Of a stretch of DNA of 64,000 nucleotides, positions 20,031 through 31,333 are shown one piece after another. Every line of letters starts with the position of its first letter. The first letter of the stretch is position 1. The notes below the pieces were generated by a model. The model ran no database searches. It was not told where the DNA came from and saw only the letters and a program-made list of their open reading frames with translations. Source of the stretch: Sphaerolaimus hirsutus (Eukaryota > Nematoda > Chromadorea > Monhysterida > Sphaerolaimidae); assembly GCA_964036195.1 (NCBI GenBank), contig OZ038458.1:21279832-21343831 (forward strand), written 5' to 3'. The position numbers and the translations under genes were made by a program.

Positions 20031-20969
20031 GTCGGATGGGCTGGTTATTAGCGGCATGTCAAGTAAAGTGATTTATTTCACACACCTTTGTGTTTGCCGC
20101 CCACCTAACGAAGGAACCAGCGTGTACACCAATATCACTTTCATTAAACCTTCATAGGCAGATGGGAAAAGTTTCTATTCAACGTAGCTCCCAATTAGCT
20201 ATATTCAATGTTCAGATTTACTCCCTATTTTTGGTGGTTTTCATAACACAATAAAATGCCTTCTGGCACTTGATGCCATTTTGCTTTAACACTATTTATT
20301 GGTCTGTGGTTCAGAAAAGTGTCATGGATGTTTTGTTGCTCTGCGCCAAAATCCTGGCGCTTTTTCCATCACTGTGAAACATCACATGATGCAGATTTTT
20401 GTGGACATTTTTTGCACAGGCTCCCGCTAACTAGTTCGGTAACCATTTGAAATCTTCAAAAATGAATAAATTTCAAAATTGAATACAAATGTGTTAATGT
20501 GCCTACACACACTAGTTTTCACAGTAACTTCGTGGGAAAACTGAAATTTTTTCAAATGCAAATTAATGAACATGGTTGAATGATTTGATTTTATTTAAAT
20601 CGGAATTTAAATTAATGAAAGTTAACATTTGAAAATATCAAAGCTAACACATTTAGCATACAAAAAGAGTAGGCCGAATGTCGCCATGTGGCCATTTCAG
20701 TTTCCACATGGGTCACTGTGAAAACTAGTATGCGTAGGGCAACGATGGAAAAAACACAGAAATTGAACACAGAAACTCATTGAGTTTTTGTGTTTTTCTT
20801 TTACACAGAAACACGGAAACTCAATAATTTCAAAAAACTCAAAACTCAACTTTTTTATTGGAGAACACGGAAACACAGAAAAGTTTTTTTTGAGTTTTTT
20901 TAATGGGAATACTGCTGTGATCGATCGAACAAAATAAAGAATGTGCAGTAAATGGTCTCCAGTAATTTG

Positions 20970-21663
20970 CAGAGTTGTTAAAATACCGGCATTTTTGGAA
21001 AGCATAAGCGTAAGCGTAAATACACTTTCAAAATTTTTAGTATGGATACTAAAAGCGTAAGGTATTTTTAAAATACCTGGGAAAGCGTAAATAAAAGCGT
21101 AAGCGTAAAAATTTTTAAGAGGCTTTTTGCTTAGTGAATTCTTTCCAAATTAAGCCTTCAGCAACATTTTTCAGATGTCCACTTACATAGTAGTCTGCCC
21201 TCATATTTATGTTGTTGGACAATTCATCAGCAGCGACACTCACACTCAAGGCATCTTCTAACTTGGGAGTTAGTACTGTCGACAGTGTTATATCGTCGTC
21301 GGAATCAATTTTCATTCCCAAAATTTCTCATATGAAGCTACGATTTTGCTCTACGACACAGTATCTACAAGACACAATTTGTACGTGTGCCACTATTTCC
21401 AATGTATTACTGCACACACACACAGTCATTTTTTTCTGGTACTCGGTTTCGTTCACACTTTTTTTTGTGGTTTTACACTTTTTCAAAAGCGTAAAACTGA
21501 ACCGTGTGAATAGCTTATTTACACTTTTAGTACCCGGGTATTTTGGCCGGGAAAGCGTAAAAAAGCGTACGGGTATTTTATGAAAGCGTAAGCGTAAGTG
21601 TAAGTATAAATACCCATTTACCCGGGTATTTCGGGTAAGCGTAAATACGCTTTCGCAACTCTG
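20970..21663 (-). mobile_element. hAT MITE (CAGAGTTG family), copy 2, inverted
   Basis: 694 bp with ends CAGAGTTG and CAACTCTG and a perfect 8-bp duplication GTAATTTG (20962-20969, 21664-21671). Same family as 18917-19607 but opposite orientation. On the minus strand 21115-21321 is a 68-codon frame (DSDDDITLSTVLTPKLED ... ADELSNNINMRA) related to copy 1; no full transposase is present. Confidence 0.92.
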
Positions 21664-21856
21664 GTAATTTGGTCTCGATAGATAGCAATATTTATAAACA
21701 GTGATAGATCAAGATGTTGCTGGCCGATTTGGGAGCTACACCCAGCCCCCCCCCCCCCCCCATTGAAGACCCCTGCATTCGATTTTGTTGACCATGTGGA
21801 CATTTTTATATTTTTGTGGTACTTTTTCCTACATTCGAATGATAGGCGGGTTGGTA

Positions 21857-22045
21857 TACTACAGCGACTCTACACCTTACAATGAAACCTACCATATTCC
21901 ATCTGAAAAAAGGACAAACATAAAAAAAAATTCATCATATTTATCTAAGCAATTTTATAAATAGCATGAAAAAATTTGAATGTATGTTCTTTTATTCAGA
22001 TGGGATATGGTAGATTTCATTGTAAGGTGTAATGTCGCTGGAGTA
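21857..22045. repeat. foldback Tc1/mariner-like MITE
   Basis: 189 bp with about 50-bp inverted ends (TACTACAGCGACTCTACACC ...), flanked by TA at 21855-21856 and 22046-22047. Non-coding. Confidence 0.8.
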
Positions 22046-22629
22046 TACAGTGATGTTTATATGGTATCAATCATGTGGTAAATTTCATGTGAAGTGTAAA
22101 CAGTAAAGTAAAATATCATCAAACTCCCAGTTAAAAAAAATAAATTTGACATTTTACATGACTGTTTGCATTTTTCAGCACATCTTTCAGGGTCTTCTGG
22201 TGCCCCCTGAACATGCACAAAGTAATTTTTAATGAGAAAACCACTGTTTTGTGCATTGAAACGCTGCATTTGGGTAAAAACTTGCATTTTATGAAAAAAC
22301 TCGAGTTTTTACCAAAAACACAGAAATAAAAACAGAGTTACTCAAGTTTTTTATAGCAAAAAAAACTAAAAACACAGGTATTCATTTTTGAAAAACTCAA
22401 AACACAGAAAGTGTTTTTTTCTGGAGAACTTACCCATCATTGGTGTAGGGCCAATAAAAGGTTGTTGATGTGGGCAGTGACAAGACCTTTCAAATGAGCC
22501 GTTTTTGACAATTTTGATAGACTGTAATTTCAGGAAGTCATTCAACTTTGTGTGTTTTGCATTAATAATGTGCACATGTGTAAAAAATTTGTTGGATGAT
22601 GTGAAACTGTGGGGTTTTTCAATAGTTCT

Positions 22630-23175
22630 GATTCAAATTGTGCCATTAATGTGGAGTAATGCCATCTGCAGACTGGCAAGATGTTTTATGGAGTGATGTC
22701 ATCTACTTCAAAATGGTGCCATCTTTATAGAGTGGTGCTATCAATTCCAAAATGGCACCAAAATAACTCTGAAACAATACCATTTTTGTGAAATGGTACC
22801 GTCTACTCCAAACAGTGTTATTTTTATGAAAAAGTGCTATGGACTCCAGTGTGGTGCTACTCTTATGGATTGGTGCTATGGACTGCAAACACTTTCAAAA
22901 TGGTGACATGTTACATATTTTGCTCCAAAGTGACACCATTTTACAGTGGCAAAACAACTCCATAATGGTGACATTTTCATGGACTGGCGCTATCAGCTCC
23001 AAAATAGCACCAAATGACTCTGAAATAGCACCATTTTTGTGGAGTGGCACTGTCTACACCAAAAAGTGCCATTATTACGGGGTAATGCCATCTAGGTACT
23101 CTGAAATGGCACAATTTTTATCTAGTAGTGTTATCCACTACACAACAGCACCATTTTTGTGGACTAGTACGATTT
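22630..23175. repeat. degenerate minisatellite, unit near 40-50 bp
   Basis: Repeated variants of AAAATGGCACCATTTTTATGG and TGGTGCTATCNACTCC, alternating as imperfect inverted motifs. No reading frame of interest. It ends about 95 bp before the first exon of the lectin/sushi gene. Confidence 0.65.
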
Positions 23176-23269
23176 AAAGCGAAAGTCTTGGCCCCTATCA
23201 TCATCATTCGCCACCTTCAAATACCTACTGTACAGAACTACACTACCTATTTGCTTGATTCTAAATAAG

Positions 23270-26200
23270 ATGGCAAACATGGCTCATTGCCAATTCCATT
23301 GGGTAATACTGGCAACAGCAGTAATCAAACTGATTTTCGTGGTTTTGCTTGCAACTTCTGTCCTCGGTGATGTTTAATTTGGAATTTGATTTCACTTGAC
23401 AGCTTCTAATATTAATTTATGTTTCTAAATAATTGGTCGTTTCTATCTTGTACCGTGTAGCTCACATAATCATTAAATGTATGTGATTTTGATATATGTT
23501 TGATTTTCTGATCATTTTCTGTCTTCACTGAAACAGGCCAAACAGGTCAAAAGCATTGCAAATCACCAAAAGGTGCCCCAGTGTTGCAGTATGCTGGCTG
23601 GTGCTGGGCCATTCTGACAGGAACAAGTGAGACATTTCCCAACCTGACCATTGCTGGCTTGGGGCAGGATTTGTTGAGTCAAAGTGGCATCATGGCTGCC
23701 AATGTGCAACTTGCAGCACCCCTGGAATATGAAACCATGGGCATATTGTTCAGCTTTCTAATGAATGTGAGATTTTTATGATATTATTGCATTTGTTAAC
23801 TAATTTTACCCATTGAGTTTAGTATGGATTGGGATTGTCTGATTACGAGTCACCAATCTTGAGTATTTTAATGCAATTCTTCAGCTACCTTGAATTATAG
23901 ATTCAGAACCCACAATAAAAAACAATAAAAATTTTTTTCATTCACAGTATGCAGCAACAGCACACAGAGTTGGTCTTATCATTGACAGCTCAAATTCAAT
24001 GTTGCACTGGCAAAGTGCCGAAAGTAACTGGACCAGTCCAAGCACAGCCGATTGGGTGAATGCTAGTACATTTTCTGCAGAAAATCCATATGGAGTGATA
24101 AATGATGGGGCAATAGTGCCTGACTCTGGTATGGCAGCTTTGCCAATCATTGTGCAATATAGTGAGCTTTTTTTTGCTTGAGGAAAATATTTTCCATATT
24201 CATGCCATGATAGAGGTATTTTGTGGTTATGTATGTTACATCTTCACTTAAAAATTTGTATTGACATCTGCAACATTCACACAGGGCCTGCCAGATGGAA
24301 TTTAGTGTGCCACCCAGAAAAATATGCACTTGGAGAGATCATCCAATCTGACATACCTGTCTGCAACCAGATTGAATGTGAAAGAAAGTGCTACCACAGT
24401 GGCTTCTGTCTTTCATTTACTTTTAATGAAAATATGAATCTGTGCACAATGCATGGGTCAGTTAAAAACGAAAAACTCAACATAACAAAAGGAGAGAATA
24501 TGATTCTCTGCATTGGAATACCAACATTCAAGGGTACCCAATTTCTATCATTCAAGATTCATCATAAACAATGTTAACAGTAATTTTTTTTACCCATGCA
24601 GAATGTCCAGCACCTAAGTGTTCAGCAGCCGAATATGAGTATACAGTAGACAAAGGGGCAGGAATAACACCCAGGTCAGATCAATGGATTTTTTATAGAT
24701 CAATGGATAAATGAATTATAGCTGCATTAAAGCCGAGATTACCTACAGCTCAGCATAAAATGATGATGTAAAATGAAATCGTAAAATTAATTAATATTAG
24801 AGTGGATGATGCTACATGTCTCCAATTTTTTGCTGATAATATATGTATCAATACCTTAATTGTGACCAATACTGAGTGTTATCAGCAACAGCTAGATCAA
24901 ATTGAAAAATTCAATATTTTTTTCATTTTACATCATAATTTTACGTCAGGGAACTAATTTAACATTTTACGTCAACAACTTCATGCAACCATTGACATAA
25001 TATGTGAAATTAGTTCCCTGATGTGAAATAAAAGACATAGAATGGAAAACAATGAATTTCTCAATTTGCTCTAGCTGTGGCTGATAACACTCAGTATTGG
25101 TCACAATCAAGTTATTGATACATAAATATAGTTGAGTATGTGTATAGCCTTGGGTGTTACCAAACCCACGAAGGTTATGATTCATGTGTGCACCTACTGT
25201 GACTAGGTACTTGTAATGCATGTTCAGTTCAGCACTGTGCAAAAGAGAGACTCTCTCAACTGTGTCTTGGGGCCAGATTTATTTCTCCCTACAGATTTGT
25301 AGGGTAGGGCGTATGCCCGATAGATTTTTTAAAGTTCAGCCGCATCGACGCACATGCACCGAGAGCAAGGCGGTTTGTAAGATTTATGAAACCATCCCTT
25401 AAGGTCGCCGATATTGCAATATGACGTATATCACTTCGATTTTGGCACGGAAATCATGATTTTGTCATTTCTTGGCTGTCGGCCAATTCGTTTTTTATTT
25501 TATTTTGTCGGGCGGGTTACTCGCATAATTCGCGCTTTTGTGTAGTCAAGTGGTCACTTTTTTAGTGTTCACTGTCTGCAACCGAAACCATGAGGGCAGC
25601 GACGAGAAAGAAATGCATGCACAAGCGTACAAAAGCGCAAGTTATGCGAGTAACCCGCCCGACAAAATAAAATAAAATAAAAAGCGAATTGGCAGACGGC
25701 CAAGAAATGACGAAATAGTGATTTCCGGGCCAAAATCGAAGCAATATACGTCATATTGCAATATCGGCGACCTTAAGTGATGGTTTCGTATATTTTACAA
25801 ACCGCCTTGCTCTCGGTGCATGTGCGTCGATGCGGCTGAACTTTAAAAAATCTATGGGGCGTATTTACGCCCTACCCTACAAATCTGTAGGAAGAATTAA
25901 ATCTGGCCCTTGGGGTGTGGGCCCCTGTGTCGTCCCACATCTACTCTAACTATATATTATCCATAAAAAATTGGAGACCTGTAGCAGCGTCCACACCCAT
26001 TTACCGTATTACCTTGAAATACCCCCAGAGGCTTTGTTATTTCGCCAGCAAAATTTGAGGGGGAATTATTCGAGGGGGGTTTTATTTGAGACTGTGCAGG
26101 TATCGGGTCAGAGTCCAAACCTTCATGGCAGTTCTGCATTCTATTCTACGTTTTTGCACGCGGAAATACATATTTACGGATTTTTGAATACCGTATTTCC

Positions 26201-28482
26201 TCGAAATACCCCCCTCGTTCAAACCCCCACAAAATTTCCACTCTGAAAAAATAAACCCCCTGGGAGTATTTTGAAGGAGCCTGTGCCATTATGCATCTAA
26301 ACCCATTATGCATCTAGAACCAGCACACATTTAACTATACATAGCATGCTGAAAATCTGCAATAAAACATATGACCTAGTGATTAAAAATATGAAAATCT
26401 TTAAAAAGTACGAAAATTTGTGACTTTGGGTAAAAATTAGGTTAAAATTGCCCAAAAGTGCTCCAGATAGCTAGATAGCTAGGCAATTTGTGGGGGGGCT
26501 GTTCAGGGGAAAGTGACACCAAAAATTTGCCTCTGGTAAAGATAGATAGCTAGGCAGTTTGGGGTGAGGTTACCCGCCCCCTTTCTCACCCCTGCAGCTA
26601 TAATGTGTCTATAATTGGTCTAGATGCATAATGGGTTTAGATGCATAATAGGCCTGACCCTTTTGAGGAAATACGGTATAGTCGGCAGACATGATATTAT
26701 ACAGGTTTGGTCCACTTATGTTTCCCTTCGCTGAGCGTCGACTGAGGCGGAACATAAGTTCCGACTGCCGATTAAAATAAAAATAGAAATAAAAACCGTC
26801 AATCTTATTTTGGCATCGTGCCAAAAAGCTGGAATGTTGACGGGTAACATTGCTTCGCAGAAAATCCTGTGCGTATTGGCACTGAGCCATGTGCCACTGT
26901 TACTCCGCGCTCTCGCGCCAGCCTACATCTTAAAACTGCACGTGAATTTTGCTCGGCCGGGCGTGTCGTTTGTAGGGCGGGAATTGTAGGTCGAGCGTAC
27001 GCACAGGGGGCTAAAATTATGTGCGTTCTCTGTCAAATGTAAGAAATCGTAGAAATTTAACTGTCGTTATTGTGGTCACACACAAAAAAGACAAGCCTGA
27101 CGGAACGTTTGTGATTTTTGGACAGAAATCTTTGATTTTGATTTTTTTCACGTAAAGCCGAAATCTGAGTTGACACAGACCTTGTGTCAACTAGTGTGCA
27201 GCCCGTCGGATCGGCGTGCCGTCAGCACGCGAGTAGAGCGCGATTTCATCATTTTCGTTACACATTGTATTTAACCCATTTTTCATTTTTGGCCAAATTC
27301 CAAAAATGATGTCATCGCTGTGGCTCCTACAGTATCATTGTATACAGTGCGCGCAGATATTTTGCTTTGCATGCAGCGGTCGGCGCAAGCTCCGCCCACT
27401 TTCGTGTAAATGCCCACTAGCGCTAACCCCAAAAATCACGAACGTTCCGTCAGGCTCGCTTTTTTTTCTGTGTGAGCTCAATAACGACAGTTAAATTTCT
27501 ACGATTTCTTACATTCGACAGAGAACGCACATAATTTTAGCCCCCTGTGCGTACGCTCGACCCACAATTCCCATTTTTAAGCGCGTGGTGGGCCTCGAAA
27601 GGTTCGTAAAAATCCCAAGTTTGTATAGGGAAAACGACACGCCCGGCCGAGCAAAATTCACGTGCAGTTTTAAGATGTAGGCTGGCGCGAGTGCGCGGAG
27701 TAACAGTGGCACATGGCTCGGTGCCAATACGCACAGGAATTTCTGCGCGCACTGTAGTGTAATGTCTGCCGACTTTACACATTTTCTCGCCATTCCATTG
27801 CAGCGGATTTTTTGTAGCTGGTACCCAGTTGCGAATGCAATGCGCATCAGGTTACTGGATACGTTATTTATGGGTACCAGGTGGCAGTCCCAAGCCCTGT
27901 AAAGTGTAAAGTAAAGTGTCAAATGTAAAGTCAAATGCAAAGTAAACTGTCAATTGTCATGTAAAGTTCAATAATAACATTTTTTCTTTTTTGTTTTGAT
28001 TGACACTTTACTTTACATTTGACTTTACATTTGACACTTTACTTTACACTTTACAGGGCTTGGGACTGGCCCCAGGCAGCAGCACTTCTGCGACATGCCA
28101 GTCTGATGGCACCTGGGACATGGACATTTGCAATACAGGGGGCACTCCCAGACCCTGTAAAATGTCAAATGTCATTCAAAGTGTCAACAGTCATGGAAAA
28201 TGCCCTGCAAAATGGCAACTCGGTTACCATTTTGCAGGGCATTTTCCACGACTTTTGACACTTTGCATGACATTTGACATTTTAGGGGGTCTGGGATTGG
28301 CACCAGGAGATACATGCGTTACAGTTGTATCCAGTGAGTAACTTTCGTGAAACTTACTCTTTGCAAATAATATTAACACAACGAAAATTGAAAAATATTT
28401 GTCTGGAAACCTTTGCAGCCTCGTGTCCACCAGTTGTTGTATATGCGTGCGGCGGGACTAATTACTTGAGACCAAGCTATTA
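23270..28482 (+). CDS. secreted lectin-like / PAN-like / sushi (CCP) protein, 5' exons
   Basis: Spliced exons with GT-AG borders: 23270-23366, 23537-23766, 23948-24161, 24285-24533, 24602-24674, 27804-27880, 28076-28333, 28424-28482; phases agree at every junction. Exon 1 encodes a signal-peptide-like N terminus with a hydrophobic core (LIFVVLLATSVLG). Exons 2-3 resemble a C-type lectin fold (GWCWAILTG ... HRVGLIIDSS ... WTSPSTADW). Exon 4 has the PAN/apple-like spacing ECERKCYHSGFCLSFTF ... LCTMHG. Exons 5-6 form a CCP module: KCSAAEYEY, MQCASGYWI, SATCQSDGTW, DIC. A second CCP starts in 28424-28482 (SCPPVVVYACGG). Later exons were not found. Domains suggest an extracellular recognition or adhesion protein. 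Two MITEs lie inside the CCP exon: one placed exactly as an intron (27881-28075), one open in frame (28139-28303). Intron 5 (24675-27803) is filled by foldback elements. Confidence 0.78.
24733..25985. repeat. TGACGT-rich foldback MITE with a nested insertion
   Basis: Left arm about 24733-24960 and right arm about 24990-25130 plus 25914-25985. Shared inverted segments include CAATACTGAGTGTTATCAGC and GAGTGGATGATGCTACATG. The right arm is split by the 638-bp element at 25271-25908. The same family supplies the MITE part of the 350-bp array at 7481-8431. It lies in intron 5 of the sushi gene. Confidence 0.75.
25271..25908. repeat. near-perfect foldback element, 5-bp target duplication
   Basis: 638 bp from GGCCAGATTTA to TAAATCTGGCC, flanked by CTTGG (25266-25270, 25909-25913). 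The two arms are about 300 bp each and nearly complementary, so the whole can form one long hairpin. It contains CTACAGATTTGTAGGGTAGG near each end. Another copy is split at 33494-33534 and 39536-39690. Confidence 0.85.
26191..26676. repeat. TA-flanked CCGTATTTCC MITE
   Basis: 486 bp with ends CCGTATTTCCTC and GAGGAAATACGG, flanked by TA. The interior has CATCTAAACCCATTATGCATC units in inverted orientation, and a TAGATAGCTAGGCA segment occurring twice. Confidence 0.8.
26679..27773. repeat. large inverted repeat in sushi intron 5
   Basis: GTCGGCAGACAT at 26681 and ATGTCTGCCGAC at about 27762 bound two arms of roughly 380 bp that are mostly complementary (for example GCCTACATCTTAAAACTGCA near 26922 and its inverse near 27670). 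The centre is GC-richer. It ends 30 bp before the exon at 27804. Confidence 0.7.
27881..28075 (+). mobile_element. introner-like MITE: CWG family 1 copy acting as an intron
   Basis: Starts GTGGCAGTCCCAAGCCC directly after ...GGGTACCAG and ends GGGCTTGGGACTGGCCCCAG directly before GCAGCAGCAC. The element (about 27881-28072) plus its CAG target duplication gives a segment beginning GT and ending AG. Upstream and downstream sequence encode the two halves of one CCP module in matching phase (CCA G | GC AGC). Reading through it meets a stop after a few codons, so removal by splicing is needed for the protein. It is a foldback of GTAAAGTGTAAAGTAAAGTG arms, identical in type to the copies at 12910, 18604 and 28577. 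Splicing itself is inferred. Confidence 0.82.
28139..28303 (-). mobile_element. CWG family 2 MITE inserted in frame in the CCP exon
   Basis: 165 bp from GGGGCACTCCCAGACCC to GGGTCTGGGATTGGCAC, flanked by CAG (28136-28138 and 28304-28306). Element plus duplication is 168 bp, exactly 56 codons, and is open in the CCP frame. Without it the host reads ...DICNTG DTCVTVVS. In this orientation the element offers no GT at its left border, so it would be exonised rather than spliced. Confidence 0.85.
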
Positions 28483-28576
28483 TGTAAGTCGGGGAGCTAA
28501 CAGTCGAACAAAAGGGATAGGTATCTAGTAAAAAATAGCAGGCTTCTTAAGAAAAGTACCATTCCATAGAAACCTG

Positions 28577-28768
28577 GTGGCAGTCCCAAGCCCTGTAAAG
28601 TGTAAAGTAAAGTGTCAAATGTAAAGTCAAATGCAAATTAAACTGACAATCAAAACATAAAAGAAAAGATTTTATTACTGAACTTTGCATGACAATCGAC
28701 AGTTTACTTTGCATTTGACTTTACATTTGGCACTTTGCTTTACACTTTACAGGGCTTGGGACTGCCCC
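28577..28768 (+). repeat. CWG family 1 MITE
   Basis: 192 bp, tips GTGGCAGTCCCAAGCCC and GGGCTTGGGACTGCCCC, flanked by CTG (28574-28576, 28769-28771). It lies in the intron after the last recognised sushi-gene exon. Confidence 0.88.
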
Positions 28769-28771
28769 CTG

Positions 28772-30437
28772 GGGGCACTCCCAGACGCTGTAAAGTATAA
28801 AGTAGAGCGTCAAATGTTTATACCTACCGTAAATCCTCGAATAAGTCCCCCCCCTCGAAAAACTCCCCCCCTCGAATAACTCCCCCCTGTAAACTGACTG
28901 AGGAAAAAATAACTCCCCCCCTCGAATAACTCCCCCCTCTTTTATGTGTTGGGAAAAGTCCACGTAAAAAAAACGTATTTATGTATTGGTATGTTTATTA
29001 AAAGTATGCATTTTTTGCAGTTGATGCACACTATCATTAGTTTCATTGCATGAATTAAGGGTTTTCTATTCTGACTTACACGTTTATGCAACCTACTTAA
29101 CCCCATTCCGATGATATATTCATCATGCTTTTTACTCAGTATTCTGACGAAAAAATAACTCCCCCCCCCCTCGAATAACTCCCCCCCTCGAATAAGTCCC
29201 CCCTCAAAAAATTCTGAGGAAAAAATAACTCCCCCGGGGACTTATTCGAGGATTTACGGTATGTAAAATGTCGATCAAAACAAAACAAAAATTTTGTTAC
29301 TGAACTTGGCATGACAATTAACACTTTATATTACATTTGTCATGACAATTGACACTTTGCATGACATTTTACATGACTATTGACACTTTACTTTACACCT
29401 TACAGGCAGGGTTGGCAAAATCTCAGAAAAAAATAAAAATAAAATAAAAATAAAATGGAAAATTTAAGAATAAAATAAAATAAAATAAAATGGAAAATTT
29501 AAGAATAAAAATAAAAATTGTATAAAAATTCGAATTTTTGTATAAAAATTCGAATTTTTGTAAAAAATTTGTAAAATTGTATAAAAATTCGTATTTTGGT
29601 AAAGTTGTATAAAAATTCATATTTTTTGTAAAATTATTTCTCATTGCTTGAGTGTCTACCTGTTTATTCATGGATCTGGGGGACTGTTCCAAGCTTTGTA
29701 ACGTGTAAGATGTTATGTAAAATGTCAAGCAAATTGAATCTACATCTTATGTTTTATTTCTGAATATTTTGTTTTGTATCCAAATTACATTGTTGTTGAA
29801 TCCAAATCTTATGTGAACATTTGGGTACAAAAACATAAGAGTTGGATACAAAACATACTATGGATACAAAAACACAAGATTTATTTATACAATTTACACT
29901 TTGCATGACATTTGTCATGACAATTGCCACTTTGCTTGAAATTTTACATGACACTTGACATTTTGCATGACAATTGACACTTTACTTTACATTTGTCATG
30001 ACAATTGACACTTTGCATGACATTTTACAAATGTGCCCAACACACTCCACTATTCCTTCTACTGAAAATGCAAACCATTCTTATCATTTATTGTAACTTT
30101 ACACTTGCAGCTAGCTAACAATACCTACAGCATGCAACTTTTGAAAAGTAAGGGAAAAATTTGTCACAGGTTTTTCATGTAAAGGTCTAATTATAACATT
30201 TTTGTGGCCTTGCATGCATGATTCCGATTTTTTGTAAAATTTTTGTACAATTTTTGTAAAATTTTTGTAAAATGGTGTCATTTTATTTTATTAATGACTT
30301 TTGGGAATAAAATAAAATAAAATAAAATGAAACAAGAATAAAATAAAAATAAAAAAAAATTTTTACAATTTTTATACAATTTTACTAAAATGAATTTTTA
30401 TAAAACCAACCCTGCTTACAGGGTCTGGCATTGGCAC
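28772..30437 (-). repeat. CWG family 2 element, large, with nested insertions
   Basis: Left tip GGGGCACTCCCAGACGCTG begins immediately after the CTG duplication of the previous MITE; right tip GGGTCTGGCATTGGCAC is followed by CTG. The interior is mostly AT-rich GACAATTGACACTTTG and AAAATAAAATAAAA sequence plus the TA MITE at 28827-29259. No gene seen. Confidence 0.65.
28827..29259. repeat. TA-flanked C-tract MITE, copy 2
   Basis: 433 bp with ends CCGTAAATCCTCGAATAAG and CTTATTCGAGGATTTACGG, flanked by TA. Inside, C6-C10 runs recur about every 17-18 bases near both ends. Same family as 9585-9991. Confidence 0.88.
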
Positions 30438-30444
30438 CTGTGAC

Positions 30445-31333
30445 TAGTGATGGGATGGCGCCATGGCGCTGGCGCCATTTGAGGGCGCCAAAGGGCGCCG
30501 CGCCATGGCGCCATTGGCGCTTGGCGCCCTTTTTCTGTGGCGCCCTTGGCGCCTGGCGCCCACATTCTGAAAGGCGCCATGGCGCCCTTGGCGCTTGGCG
30601 CCCTTTTTCCGTGGCGCCCTTGGCGCCTGGCGCCCTGCTTAATAAGGGCGCCAAAGAGGCGCCAGCAGGGTTTCACGCTGAGTGCTGTGTAAACGAAAAA
30701 AATATGAAAAACGCATCCGTGGATGATCTAAATTCGCCAGAAAAATGGACGAAGTGGTGTGAGTGGGTGGAAATCTTTTGTCCAACGGTTCATCAGATCT
30801 GTCTGACGGATCAGAAGACAAAAATGATGGACCGTCTAACTTGCAAAATCATAAATAAACGGATTTAAATCGTTGCAATTAGGAAACATTGTTTGGAAAG
30901 GTCTATTTGTAATGAACGGATTGTTGTCAAATGACAATTACCATTGCGTTTGAATTCGTCATGTGGATTTTATTCAAAAATTTTTGTTGCTAGCCTTGTT
31001 TTTGTTCATTACATCCTGGAGAACGCGAATTAAGAAGTGAATGCGCGTACAATGGTGCTGTAGAAACATTCTTAGCACACGCATGGTGTTTTAGGCACTT
31101 TTTTATCCTGGCGCCCTTGGCGCCTGGCGCCCTATTTTCCAAATGGCGCCATGGCGCCCTCTTTCCGTGGCGCCCCTGGCGCCTGGCGCCCACTTTCTGA
31201 ATGGCGCCATGGCGCCCTTGGCGCCTGGCGCCCTTTTTCTGTGGCGCCCTTGGCGCTTGGCGCCCACTTTCCGAATGGCGCCATGGCGCCCTTGGCGCCT
31301 GGCGCCATTTTTTCTTGCGCTTTTCCATCACTA
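30445..31333. mobile_element. non-autonomous hAT element with GGCGCC arrays
   Basis: 889 bp with ends TAGTGATGG and CCATCACTA and a perfect 8-bp duplication CCTGTGAC (30437-30444, 31334-31341). Both subterminal regions (30456-30665 and 31108-31308) are dense arrays of the self-complementary GGCGCC, often as TGGCGCCATGGCGCC. The middle (30670-31100) is single-copy-like and carries no recognisable transposase. Confidence 0.92.

Larger units (their letters stand above)
20740..22442. mobile_element. hAT-type element (CAACGATGG family), copy 2, with nested insertions
   Basis: Left end CAACGATGG, right end CCATCATTG, flanked by GCGTAGGG and GTGTAGGG (seven of eight identical). Subterminal ACACAGAAACTCA and AAAACTCAAAACACAG units match the 14865-17493 element. 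It contains the hAT MITE at 20970-21663 and the TA MITE at 21857-22045. Confidence 0.75.

Noticed and set aside
30431..30868. Ala/Pro/Trp-rich open frames on both strands at 30385-30868 and 30990-31375
   Set aside because: They come from the GGCGCC repeat arrays inside a hAT MITE; composition is dictated by the repeat and there is no conserved domain.
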